Shown here piece by piece: positions 42,555-51,867 of a stretch of 64,000 nt of DNA. Each line of letters begins with the position of its first letter. The first letter of the stretch is position 1. This DNA comes from Clostridia bacterium (GTDB lineage: Bacteria > Bacillota > Clostridia > Oscillospirales > Acutalibacteraceae). A program made the position numbers and the translations under genes. The stretch lies in NCBI GenBank assembly GCA_017468425.1, contig JAFUIO010000010.1, positions 1 to 64,000 of the forward strand. The letters are read 5' to 3'. Under the pieces are notes generated by a model. The model saw only the letters and a list, made by a program, of their open reading frames with translations. It was not told where the DNA came from and made no database searches.

Positions 42555-42619
42555 TTGATTTTTTTCTTGATATTTCCGATAGTTTCTGATATTATCATAG
42601 TAAAAAGGAGGCAATAGCC

Positions 42620-44260
42620 ATGCAGGAATTTTTAAAATCTATATATATTCTTATTACCGCAATATCTGTTTTCTTTACATCAGCTTTTTACCCGGCAACA
42701 ATTCAGCCTGAAGGTGAAAACACTTTTTCATCTTATCTTGAATATCCGGAAGAAGTTGTTGTATCTCTTGAAGATGTTGGTCTGACCGCAGAAAAGCTTA
42801 TCGACCGTGCATCTGCAGAGCTTCCCGAATATGTTCAGTCAGGCGGATATGATGACATAGCAGGTGTTTTCAAATCGCCTTACTATAAGGTGCGCATCAG
42901 CAACAGGGAAATTCCCGTTTATGCCTCTATGGTTTTCAACCGTGCAGATGATACGGGAGATATTCACTCTTTTTCAGAGGTTTATGTAGAACCGGACAGT
43001 GAATTTTCTTTTAATATCGAGCTTCAGGGTACATCTGTAAAGCTTCACAACGCAATTGTTCTGCCCGAATATATGGGTGTCGGTGCGGAATGTAAAGACG
43101 GTATTGTCAGGGCAAGCATAAATAAACCGGGCATTTACACCTTCCTTGTAAACGGTGCACAGCAGCATTACGGTTATACTCTGTTTGTGCGTGAAGAAAT
43201 CGACGAGGATGCAGAAATTGCAGAGTATGTTGAAGAATACGGAGAAGATAACGTTATTGTTCTTGAAAAAGGTGTATATGAATATGACTATGTCAATTTT
43301 GTTTCACAGAACAATCTGGTAATCTATCTCAGAGAAGGTGCTTATGTCAAAGCAAATCACCTCTACGATATTGATTGCGCTGAGGATGAGAACAAATATT
43401 TTGAGCCTGATGCTCCTCAGCACAATACTATCGGACTTACAAGGTATCCGTTTCTGAATTTCCATAACTGCAATAATATCACTCTTACAGGCAGAGGCGT
43501 AATTGATATGACTTCCCTTGACAGACGCGAACGCCGCGGAGTGGTTTTTACAGACTGTAACAACATCAACGTAAGCGGAATCAAAATCATCAACTCACCC
43601 GAATGGTCTTTAATTACTTACTGTTGCCGCGATGTATCGGTTGATGAGGTTGACATACTGGGATTCAGAGGCAATGCAGACGGCTTTGCAATATGCAACA
43701 CGGAAAATGCGGTAATTGACAGCTGCTTTGCAAGAACTGCGGATGATGAATTTGAAGTAAAAGCTCTCGGCGGTAAAATGGGAAGTAATAATATTACTTT
43801 TCAGAACTGTATTGCATGGGGCGGTTATGCACGATGCTTCGGTATAACAGGAGAAGTATGCAAAAGCATCACAAACGTTACATTCCGCGACAGTGCAGTA
43901 ATTTACCGTGACGGAGTATGGGATAACGACAGAATAGGTTCTCTTGTTGTGGTTGCAGAACAATGCGACGGAAGTATTGACGGTGTTTTGTTTGAAAACA
44001 TTGAAATTTTCCGCGACGAGGGACGTCCTATCCTTGTAAAAGTTTATGAAGAAGAAAGAGAAAACTTTGAAATAAAAAATGTTGTGTACAGAAACATTTC
44101 CTATACATCATACCTGCCTTCTAAAATTGACGGCAATGAAAGCGACACAAACACGGTAGATGTAAAACTTGAAAATATAACTGCAGCCGGTTATCCTGTT
44201 ACGAAAGCGGGAATATTCCTTGAAAAAGGTAAAAACAGCAATGTGACTTTTGTAAAATAA
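42620..44260 (+). CDS. Secreted beta-helix glycosidase (GH28/GH49-like)
   Basis: 546 residues with a signal peptide (FLKSIYILITAISVFFTSAF). Residues 30-200 are an N-terminal beta domain; from about 215 on repeated strands (NNLVIYLREGAYVKA, NNITLTGRGVIDM, CNNINVSGIKIINSP) form a right-handed parallel beta-helix. NADGF and TADDEFEVKA correspond to NTDG and DD motifs of GH28, but the GHG and RIK motifs are not evident, so GH49-like or lyase activity remains possible. AAAGGAGG precedes ATG 42620. Confidence 0.78.
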   Translation: MQEFLKSIYILITAISVFFTSAFYPATIQPEGENTFSSYLEYPEEVVVSLEDVGLTAEKLIDRASAELPEYVQSGGYDDIAGVFKSPYYKVRISNREIPVYASMVFNRADDTGDIHSFSEVYVEPDSEFSFNIELQGTSVKLHNAIVLPEYMGVGAECKDGIVRASINKPGIYTFLVNGAQQHYGYTLFVREEIDEDAEIAEYVEEYGEDNVIVLEKGVYEYDYVNFVSQNNLVIYLREGAYVKANHLYDIDCAEDENKYFEPDAPQHNTIGLTRYPFLNFHNCNNITLTGRGVIDMTSLDRRERRGVVFTDCNNINVSGIKIINSPEWSLITYCCRDVSVDEVDILGFRGNADGFAICNTENAVIDSCFARTADDEFEVKALGGKMGSNNITFQNCIAWGGYARCFGITGEVCKSITNVTFRDSAVIYRDGVWDNDRIGSLVVVAEQCDGSIDGVLFENIEIFRDEGRPILVKVYEEERENFEIKNVVYRNISYTSYLPSKIDGNESDTNTVDVKLENITAAGYPVTKAGIFLEKGKNSNVTFVK

Positions 44261-44312
44261 AAAACAAATGTAACGATAAGTCAGCTATATATAAATTTAT
44301 AAAAAAGAACAT

Positions 44313-44348
44313 AAAAAACGGGAGTCACACTCTGACTCCCGTTTTTTA
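44313..44348. terminator. Bidirectional terminator between beta-helix gene and glyS
   Basis: AAAAAACGGGAGTCA and TGACTCCCGTTTTTT, perfect 15-bp stem. Confidence 0.9.
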
Positions 44349-44352
44349 TCGC

Positions 44353-45732
44353 TTAAAATTTGATTTTTTCTTCAATGTATGCTGCAACTTCGTCGATGGG
44401 AAGTCTTACCTGTTCCATTGAATCTCTTTCTCTTACTGTTACACAGTTGTCTTCAAGTGAATCAAAGTCGAATGTGATACAGTAGGGAGTACCGATTTCG
44501 TCTTCACGGCGGTATCTTTTACCGATTGAACCTGTTTCGTCAAAGTCTGTCATAAAGTGCTTGTTGAGTTTTTCGTAAACCTTAAGAGCATCTTCTGTAA
44601 GCTTCTTTGAAAGAGGAAGAACTGCTGCCTTGTAAGGAGCAACTGCAGGATTAAGGTGAAGAACAACACGTGTATCGTTCTTTTCTGCATCGAGAACTTC
44701 TTCGTCATATGCTTCGCAGAGAAGTGCAAGAACAGTTCTGTCAAGGCCGTATGTTGATTCGATGATATAGGGAATATATCTCTCGTTTGTTTCGGGGTCA
44801 AGGTAGTCGATTCTCTGACCGCTGTACTCCTGGTGTCTTGTAAGGTCGAAGTCTGTTCTGTTGTGTGTGCCGTTCACTTCGCCCCATCCGAAGGGGAAGA
44901 GGAATTCGATGTCACAAGCAGCTTTTGCATAGTGAGCAAGCTTTTCGTGGTCGTGATAACGGAGATTTTCTTCTTTGATACCAAGGTCTTTATAGTACTG
45001 CATACCGTATTCCTTGAAGTAATCGTAAAGCTCGTTATCTGTGCCTTCTTTACAGAAGGTCTGGAATTCCATCTGTTCGAATTCAATTGTTCTGAAAGTG
45101 AAGTTACCGGGAGTGATTTCGTTTCTGAAAGCTTTACCGATCTGACCGATGCTGAAGGGAAGCTTTGCTCTCATCGTACGCTGTACATTGAGGAAGTTTA
45201 CGTATTCACCCTGTGCATTTTCGGGACGGAGGTAAATAACGCTCTTTGAATCGTTTGTAACACCGCGGAATGTCTGGAACATAAGGTTGAATTCGCGGAT
45301 ATCTGTAAAGTTGTGTTTGCCGCAGTTGGGGCAGGGAATTGAATGAGCTTTGATATACTCAAACATTTCTTCTTTAGTCATACCGTCAGCATGAGCGTTT
45401 TCATCGAAATCATCGATAAGGTTATCAGCTCTGTGACGCATTTTACATTCCTTACAGTCAAGAAGCGGGTCAGAGAAGCTTGCAACGTGGCCGCTTGCTT
45501 CCCATACTCTGGGATGCATAAGGATGTCAGCATCAACCTCGTAGCTGTTTTTTCTTTCCTGGATAAATCTTTTTCTCCATGTGTCTTTTACGTTGTTTTT
45601 AAGTCTTGCACCGAGAGGGCCGTAGTCCCAGGTGTTTGCAAGTCCGCCGTAAATTTCACTGCCGGGAAAGATGAAACCTCTGCCTTTGCAGAGAGCAACA
45701 ATTTTTTCCATTGTTTTTTCAGTGTTTTTCAT
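44353..45732 (-). CDS. glyS: Glycyl-tRNA synthetase (homodimeric type)
   Basis: 459-residue class II synthetase of the archaeal/eukaryal-like homodimeric kind found in many Gram-positives. [22 protein letters not shown] (about 19-40), [12 protein letters not shown] and [23 protein letters not shown] are class II motifs; the C-terminal anticodon-binding domain follows [10 protein letters not shown] and [11 protein letters not shown]. Charges tRNA-Gly in the cytoplasm. Cotranscribed downstream of a small phosphoesterase gene; no T-box precedes it. Confidence 0.95.
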   Translation of the reverse strand: MKNTEKTMEKIVALCKGRGFIFPGSEIYGGLANTWDYGPLGARLKNNVKDTWRKRFIQERKNSYEVDADILMHPRVWEASGHVASFSDPLLDCKECKMRHRADNLIDDFDENAHADGMTKEEMFEYIKAHSIPCPNCGKHNFTDIREFNLMFQTFRGVTNDSKSVIYLRPENAQGEYVNFLNVQRTMRAKLPFSIGQIGKAFRNEITPGNFTFRTIEFEQMEFQTFCKEGTDNELYDYFKEYGMQYYKDLGIKEENLRYHDHEKLAHYAKAACDIEFLFPFGWGEVNGTHNRTDFDLTRHQEYSGQRIDYLDPETNERYIPYIIESTYGLDRTVLALLCEAYDEEVLDAEKNDTRVVLHLNPAVAPYKAAVLPLSKKLTEDALKVYEKLNKHFMTDFDETGSIGKRYRREDEIGTPYCITFDFDSLEDNCVTVRERDSMEQVRLPIDEVAAYIEEKIKF

Positions 45733-45765
45733 AATCTATCTACTCCTTAAATATTAAACGGAATT

Positions 45766-46479
45766 TTAAACGGTCTGGATAATATCGCCTGTAATCGAAT
45801 TTTCAGTAAGCATATTGATAACTTTCTGGTACACGCCTATATGAGTGGAAGAAATATATTTATCTATATGCATACTTCCGAAGAACCAGCAACGGAATTC
45901 GCATGACTGGCTTAATTCTTCAAGGTAAGTGTTAAGACCTGTAACACGTGCAGAATCTGTATCCTGCAAAAGAAGAAGTCCTTTGATTTTAGCGGGAGGT
46001 TCGTGAGAAAGAATAAAGTCTACGCAGAAATCTCTTTCCTGCAGTCTTTTTGCACCGTCTATAAGCTCCTGCCTTACCGGTGTTTCATCGCTTGACCAGG
46101 TATCTTTTTCATATCTTAAATCTATATCAGGGCTTTCGCCGCCGCCCATAACAAAAATGCTTTTTCCTTCAAATTCGTAAATCTGTCCGCGCTGAAGATA
46201 GTAGATGTTGTTGCTTATCTTTCTTGCAAGACCGCCTTTGTAAGTGCCTAATTTATAATTTTTCAGAAGGTCGAAATTTTCATGTGTGCCGTCAATAAAG
46301 CATATTGTGTATTTTTTTGACGATAATTTTTTAAGATTTCTTTTTTCCTGAGGGCTGTTGTCCCAGATAAATCCGAAATCACCGCACACAAAGAGAGTAT
46401 CGCCCTTTTTCAGCTTTTTAAGTTCTTTTGCGGAAAAACGGTTAATGTTGCCGTGGGTATCTCCTGTTACATAAAGCAA
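45766..46479 (-). CDS. Small metallophosphoesterase
   Basis: 237 residues. YVTGDTHGN (3-11), CGDFGFIWD, FIDGTHENFD and the later ILSHEPP and FFGSMHID motifs match calcineurin-like phosphoesterases. GSMHID replaces the usual GHxH, so one metal ligand His is changed. Substrate unknown. It is the first gene of an operon with glyS, 33 bases apart. AGGAGGTTTG precedes the ATG. Confidence 0.85.
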   Translation of the reverse strand: MLYVTGDTHGNINRFSAKELKKLKKGDTLFVCGDFGFIWDNSPQEKRNLKKLSSKKYTICFIDGTHENFDLLKNYKLGTYKGGLARKISNNIYYLQRGQIYEFEGKSIFVMGGGESPDIDLRYEKDTWSSDETPVRQELIDGAKRLQERDFCVDFILSHEPPAKIKGLLLLQDTDSARVTGLNTYLEELSQSCEFRCWFFGSMHIDKYISSTHIGVYQKVINMLTENSITGDIIQTV

Positions 46480-46521
46480 GCGTCAAACCTCCTTTACAAT
46501 TGTAAAATAATTCAAAACATC

Positions 46522-46550
46522 TTGATATACGCAAAAAATTAATATATAAT
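46522..46550 (+). promoter_or_regulatory. Promoter of the D,D-carboxypeptidase gene
   Basis: TTGATA (46522-46527), 17 bases, TATAAT (46545-46550). Confidence 0.75.
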
Positions 46551-46583
46551 AATGTATTATACAACAATATGGGTGAAATGTCT

Positions 46584-47900
46584 ATGAAAAAAATAGTAAT
46601 TTTTTTATTAACTTCAATATTTTTTCTGTCTATATTAACACCATTGACGTGTTATGCAGAGTATAATGACGCTCTTGACCTGCGTGCAGACGTTGCGTGT
46701 ATGATATGTACAGACAATGATGAAGCGATTTTCAACAAGAACTATAATAAAAAGGTTGCTCCTGCCAGCCTTACAAAAATTATGACTGCGCTTATTGCTC
46801 TTGAGCATACTGAGGATGTCAATGAGAAAGTTGTGGTTCCTCAGGCTGCACTTGATGCTCTTATAGGCACCGATTCTTCAACGGCAGGTCTGCTTGCAGG
46901 CGAAAAGGTTACAATGTATGACCTTCTTAATTGCCTTATGGTAAAAAGTGCAAATGAGGCAGCTATTGTAATTGCTGAGCACGTGGGCGGTTCAATCGGT
47001 AATTTTATAAAGATGATGAATGACCGTGCAAAGGAATTGGGTTGCACAAACACAAACTATGTAAATGTTCATGGTCTTGATGAGAAAGGCCAGTATACAA
47101 CAGCGCACGATCTTTACTTAATCTGCAAAGAGGCAATGAAAAATCCGACTTTCGAAAAAATCGTAGGTCAGACAAGTTATACAATGCCGAAAACAAATAA
47201 AAATGCACAGAGAATTCTTCCTGCAACCAATCTGATGATAAACCCCAATCATCACGATTGTTATCTGCCTTATGTAAACGGAATAAAAACAGGTACAACA
47301 GACCTTGCAGGCAGATGTATTATAACCCAGGCGAACAAAAACGGCTATAATTATATCGCGATTATTATGGGCGCAGATGCCAAGGATGCAAAAGCAGATG
47401 AAATTGCAGAAAATATTGCATTTATCGAATGCAAAAAAATGATTGAATGGACATTTTCAAACATAAAATATAAGGTTGTTGCTGAGGAGAATGAGATAAT
47501 TACAGTAGTCGATGTCAAGTATTCATGGACAGCAGACAGTCTTGAGCTTGTGCCTTCTGCTGATGTTGCAGCACTTGTACCCGCAAACCTTGATTCATCA
47601 AGCGTATATATCCAGCCTGATTCAGATACTCCCGAAACAATCAAGGCACCTGTAAGAAAAGGCGAAAAAGTGGGAACGGCAACAGTTTTTTATGCAGGTA
47701 AGGAAATTGCAAAAACTGACCTTGTTGCATCTAAAAATGTGAGCAGAAGTATTATACTTACAATAGCCGGATTTTTCTCCTCTGCATGGGAAAGCACAGT
47801 GGGTAAAATTATTATTATATTGCTTCTTCTTCTTTCAGCAGCATACGCAGGAATAAATGTTTATATCAACAGTAAAAATCCTAAAAGGAAAAGACGGTAA
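46584..47900 (+). CDS. D-alanyl-D-alanine carboxypeptidase (PBP5/DacF-like)
   Basis: 438 residues with a signal peptide (KKIVIFLLTSIFFLSILTPL). The three serine-peptidase motifs are in order: SLTK (62-65), SAN (122-124) and KTG (about 235-237). The C-terminal part is a beta domain (YSWTADSLELVPSADVAALV) and ends in a hydrophobic anchor (about 400-425) with a basic tail, so it is membrane-bound and trims pentapeptide side chains of peptidoglycan. ATG 46584 is used; the upstream ATG at 46569 has the ribosome site between the two. Confidence 0.9.
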   Translation: MKKIVIFLLTSIFFLSILTPLTCYAEYNDALDLRADVACMICTDNDEAIFNKNYNKKVAPASLTKIMTALIALEHTEDVNEKVVVPQAALDALIGTDSSTAGLLAGEKVTMYDLLNCLMVKSANEAAIVIAEHVGGSIGNFIKMMNDRAKELGCTNTNYVNVHGLDEKGQYTTAHDLYLICKEAMKNPTFEKIVGQTSYTMPKTNKNAQRILPATNLMINPNHHDCYLPYVNGIKTGTTDLAGRCIITQANKNGYNYIAIIMGADAKDAKADEIAENIAFIECKKMIEWTFSNIKYKVVAEENEIITVVDVKYSWTADSLELVPSADVAALVPANLDSSSVYIQPDSDTPETIKAPVRKGEKVGTATVFYAGKEIAKTDLVASKNVSRSIILTIAGFFSSAWESTVGKIIIILLLLLSAAYAGINVYINSKNPKRKRR

Positions 47901-48003
47901 ATCCACATAAATTTTAATAAATAATATATTGAAAATTTTTATTATGTGTGTTATTATTCCATTGTGGAGTAATATTCATAAAAATGAAAAGGAGATTTTC
48001 ACA

Positions 48004-50082
48004 ATGAATAAGAAAGTACTTAAAGTCATTTCTGTTGTTATGGCGATTATGATGGTTGTTTCAACCTTCTCTTTTGTTTATGCGGCAGACAGCAAACAGA
48101 CAAAAGGAATCGAAGATATTGTCAACACAGATGATGCTACAATGTCAAGCATTGAAACGCTCATCAATGACTATGTCAAAGGGTACAACGAACGTCATTC
48201 TCAGCCTGAAAATCAGTGGATGATTACACTCAACGGCAACCAGTATGACCTTCTCTCTATCCCCGGTGCAGCAGATGCTATCGGTAACATCAAAAGCACA
48301 CAGCAGCTCAAATATGTTTTCTTGCAGTATCTTGAAATCCTTGCTCATGAAATTCTCGGTCTTCTTGCAGATACAATGCCGGATCCTGATTATTTCAAGG
48401 ATGAGAAGGATTATAAGAGCGAAAACTTCTATTCAGGTACAGACAAATTCCTTGATGAACCTGCAGAAGGCGCAAAATGGAAGCTCGGTTATGCTAACGC
48501 AAGCCTTGTTCCCGATGACTGGGAAACAAAAGATTACTATCTCGGCGGTTACATCGATATCAATAATGGATTCTCAAACAATGTTGAATCAATCGTTGAT
48601 GATATGAAAGTAAGAACCGTTGCTCTTGATGACTCATCAGGCAGAGGCGTTTCAATCTTCGCTACAATCGACTCAATCGGCGTTTCAAACGCTTATATCA
48701 GACAGATCCGTGCAGAAATTGCTAAGATTGCAGCAGAAAAGAACATTAAGCTTGCAAGCGTTAACGTTGCTGCAACTCACTCACACAGCGGTATCGATAC
48801 ACAGGGTCTCTGGACAAATCTTTTCCCGAAACTCCTCGGCAACCTTTTCAAAGGCTGGACAGGTCTCGGCACACTTGAAAAAGGTGTTGATGAAGACTAT
48901 ATGAAAATTGTTGTTGAAAGAACAGCAAAGGCAATGGGCGTAGCTCTCGATGATATGAAACCCGGTACAATGACATATTCAAAGAAGGATATCGGCGACG
49001 GCTACTTCAACAACAAAAACCGCCCCTCAGCAACTGCTAAGGACAACACAGTAACACGTCTTGTTTTCACACCCGATGATGTTAATGCAACACCCACAAT
49101 CATTGCTAACATGGCAGGTCATCCCGACGTTGCAGGTCTTCCTACAGATGACGGTAAGGGCACGGGCCGTGAGCTTTGCGGTGAATATGTTTACTATATC
49201 GAAAAATATCTTAACGAATATTCAGATGATTCTGTAGCAGTAAATGAAGGTAAGGAAGGCTACAACTTCTACTTCATCAACGGCGCAATTGCAGGTATTT
49301 ATATGGGCAGAGGCCCTTCAGGTGACGGTTATCCCAACGTACACAGATATGAGGAATCAATCCGTTACGGTACAGAAATCGGCAGAATTCTTCTTGCTCT
49401 TAACTTGACAGAGGAAGAAATCGTTGCTAACGATAAGATTTCAGGTGATTCAATCATCAAAGAGGAAATCGAGAAATATGGTCTCCAGGACAGCTACACA
49501 ATCTGGTATAAAGGTTGGACATCTGTTGAAGAAACAGAGGTAGAACCTATCCTTAACGTAAGAATCAAGGAAATCAGAATTCCCGTTACAAACAACTTTA
49601 TCAAGCTCGCAGGCAGAGCAAACCTTGTTACATATAACATCCTCAGAACAGAAAAGGGTACTTACGAGGTTGTTTCAGAAACAGGTTACATTGAAATCGG
49701 CAAGCAGATGAAGGCAGTTACGGCTCCCGGTGAAATCGTACAGGATATCATCTACGGTGGCGGTTCAATTACAGCAGAAGGCTCATTCTCATGTCAGGAC
49801 TTCCAGTACAAATCAGTATGCGAAATCTTCGGCGACAAGGAGCTTACGGCATTCGGTCTCTGCAACGATGCTCTCGGTTATATTGTTCCTGATAACGACT
49901 ATTCACTTATCAGCTATCACGAACTTATTTCTCTCGGCAGATATGCAGCATCTTCTATTGTAGGCGCACTCAGCGAAATTGCTGCAGAAGTTAACGGTAC
50001 TGTAAAACCTGATACACCTGCAACTCCCGACACTCCCGTAACTCCCGATACTCCCGCAACTCCTGAAACACCCGCAGCATAA
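48004..50082 (+). CDS. Secreted neutral/alkaline ceramidase-like protein
   Basis: 692 residues with signal peptide (MNKKVLKVISVVMAIMMVVS). ATHSHSG (about 259-265) with the His pair and GHPDV (about 375) resemble the zinc-binding motifs of the neutral ceramidase family. The loop that normally carries the nucleophilic serine (GD-S/T-x-x-N type) is INGAIAGIYM here, so the canonical serine is not visible and function may differ. The tail PATPDTPVTPDTPATPETP is a Pro-Thr linker with no domain after it. It starts a three-gene operon with cohesin-like proteins. AAAGGAGAT precedes ATG 48004. Confidence 0.75.
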   Translation: MNKKVLKVISVVMAIMMVVSTFSFVYAADSKQTKGIEDIVNTDDATMSSIETLINDYVKGYNERHSQPENQWMITLNGNQYDLLSIPGAADAIGNIKSTQQLKYVFLQYLEILAHEILGLLADTMPDPDYFKDEKDYKSENFYSGTDKFLDEPAEGAKWKLGYANASLVPDDWETKDYYLGGYIDINNGFSNNVESIVDDMKVRTVALDDSSGRGVSIFATIDSIGVSNAYIRQIRAEIAKIAAEKNIKLASVNVAATHSHSGIDTQGLWTNLFPKLLGNLFKGWTGLGTLEKGVDEDYMKIVVERTAKAMGVALDDMKPGTMTYSKKDIGDGYFNNKNRPSATAKDNTVTRLVFTPDDVNATPTIIANMAGHPDVAGLPTDDGKGTGRELCGEYVYYIEKYLNEYSDDSVAVNEGKEGYNFYFINGAIAGIYMGRGPSGDGYPNVHRYEESIRYGTEIGRILLALNLTEEEIVANDKISGDSIIKEEIEKYGLQDSYTIWYKGWTSVEETEVEPILNVRIKEIRIPVTNNFIKLAGRANLVTYNILRTEKGTYEVVSETGYIEIGKQMKAVTAPGEIVQDIIYGGGSITAEGSFSCQDFQYKSVCEIFGDKELTAFGLCNDALGYIVPDNDYSLISYHELISLGRYAASSIVGALSEIAAEVNGTVKPDTPATPDTPVTPDTPATPETPAA

Positions 50083-50114
50083 TTATAACAAATTTTATAT
50101 AAGATGTGGTTATT

Positions 50115-51851
50115 ATGAAAAAAAGCAATTTTGCTTTCAGACTTATAAGTCTGGCAATGGCTATTGTTCTGATTTTCGGCACATTCGGTTCATCTGTCTA
50201 TGCGGCAGATGAATCGGATTATGTTGCTGAATTCAGAATAGAAACCGACAAAGCTTCTGCAAAAAAAGATGATGATGTTACGGTAAGTGTTTATCTTAAA
50301 ACCAATTACTACATTTTTGCAGCCAGTCTTGTCGTAATATATGATTATCAGAAACTCACTTTACAGAACACAAGCGATACTCCTTCATCTTTTCTTACCT
50401 TTGAAGGACCTATGGCAGATGCTTACCTTGTAAATGGTAACTGGCAGAATACAGAGCATCTTTTCTCAAAAAGAAACTCAAATACTGAATTCTGGTCAGG
50501 TGAAGAAGCAATGAGTAAATACAAGACTGTATTTGCTTCATGGGCAGGAGATTCTTCTCTTTCCGAGCTTCTTATGCTTGAAAATGAAGAAAAAATCATT
50601 AGTTTCACGGTTAAAGCAAACGAGGACATTGATGATTTTTCAGAACTTCTTTTTATAAGCAAAGATTTCCTTAAAACTGCAACAGCCCCGCAGGGTTATC
50701 TCTTTGTGGGACGTTCAGAAACAAGTGAAGTTGATATAAGCAAAGTAATTCAGTACGGACAGACAATTATTTATAACGGTGTTGACCCCACAGCACATGA
50801 ACATGTTTCAGGTGAATGGGAAGTAATAACACCTGCAACCTGTCTGACCGATGGTTACCGTACAAAAAAATGTACTGTATGCGGCAATAAGCTTGCAGAA
50901 GAAGTTCTGTACAGAACAGGACATAAGTATGTAGCGGAAGAAACTGCACCAACCTGCACAGACCAGGGTTATACAACATATACCTGCTCATACTGCAGTG
51001 ATTCTTTTGTGGCAGATTATATAACTGCTCCCGGACATTCAGAAGTAACTGATGAAGCGGTTCCCCCGGATTGTGAAAATACTGGTCTGACAGAAGGCAG
51101 TCATTGCGAAGTATGCGGTGAAGTTTTTGCTGAGCAGGAAATTATTGACGCTCTGGGCCATACAGCAGGTGAGGCGGTTATCGAAAACAAAGCTGATGCA
51201 GATTGCATTAACGACGGTTCATATGATGCAGTAGTTTACTGTACAGTATGTGATAAAGAACTGTCCCGCGAAAAGATTGTTGTTGATGCTCCCGGTCACA
51301 CACCTGCAGAAGCTGTGGAAGAAAACAGAGTGGAAGCAACGTATGAACAGGCAGGCTCATACGATTCAGTAGTTTACTGTACTGTATGCGGAGAAGAACT
51401 GTTCCGCGAAACAAAAGAAATTCCGCAGCTCCAAGGTTACTTCAGAGCAGCAGAAGGTTCAGCAACAGTTCTCGATAAAGAACTCGGGCTTATCTATGGC
51501 CTTGATGTGGGTCTTACAGACCTTGAAGGTTATGTGGAGTATTCATCAGACGTTTCATACGAAACTCCTTACGGAATCGGCACAGGTAATGTTCTTACAA
51601 CTTACCGTGGCGGCGAAGAATGGGAAATTTACACAATTATCATCTTCGGTGATCTGAATTCTGACGGAGTTATTGATATTTACGATTCTTCAATCCTTGC
51701 TGCAATGGTAAACGGTGATATGGAAACTGAAGAAGGCGATGCAATTGTTTTTGCAGCAGACCTTAATAACGATACAGCAATAGATATTTACGACCTCGCA
51801 ATTCTCAACTCCGTTGTTAACGGCGAAACAGAAATATCACAAACAAAATAA
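50115..51851 (+). CDS. Secreted adaptor with cohesin-like domain, Cys/His repeats and dockerin
   Basis: 578 residues. Signal peptide, then a cohesin-like beta-sandwich (about 35-220; VTVSVYLKTNYYIFAASLVVIYD, KTVFASWAG). Four or five repeats with C-x2-C and GH patterns follow (for example PTCTDQGYTTYTCSYC, 230-430). A type I dockerin ends the protein with two Ca-loops, DLNSDGVIDIYD and DLNNDTAIDIYD. It is a paralogue of the next gene in its first domain. It would sit between an anchored cohesin and other partners, as inference. 32 bases after the ceramidase-like gene. Confidence 0.7.
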   Translation: MKKSNFAFRLISLAMAIVLIFGTFGSSVYAADESDYVAEFRIETDKASAKKDDDVTVSVYLKTNYYIFAASLVVIYDYQKLTLQNTSDTPSSFLTFEGPMADAYLVNGNWQNTEHLFSKRNSNTEFWSGEEAMSKYKTVFASWAGDSSLSELLMLENEEKIISFTVKANEDIDDFSELLFISKDFLKTATAPQGYLFVGRSETSEVDISKVIQYGQTIIYNGVDPTAHEHVSGEWEVITPATCLTDGYRTKKCTVCGNKLAEEVLYRTGHKYVAEETAPTCTDQGYTTYTCSYCSDSFVADYITAPGHSEVTDEAVPPDCENTGLTEGSHCEVCGEVFAEQEIIDALGHTAGEAVIENKADADCINDGSYDAVVYCTVCDKELSREKIVVDAPGHTPAEAVEENRVEATYEQAGSYDSVVYCTVCGEELFRETKEIPQLQGYFRAAEGSATVLDKELGLIYGLDVGLTDLEGYVEYSSDVSYETPYGIGTGNVLTTYRGGEEWEIYTIIIFGDLNSDGVIDIYDSSILAAMVNGDMETEEGDAIVFAADLNNDTAIDIYDLAILNSVVNGETEISQTK

Positions 51852-51867
51852 CAAGGAGTGATTACGG

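Noticed and set aside
46480..46560. T-box leader for glyS
   Set aside because: The gap before the phosphoesterase gene is too short and has no specifier hairpin or T-box sequence.
49700..50120. Frameshift that would add a dockerin to the ceramidase-like protein
   Set aside because: No dockerin-like loop is visible in other frames after the Pro-Thr linker.
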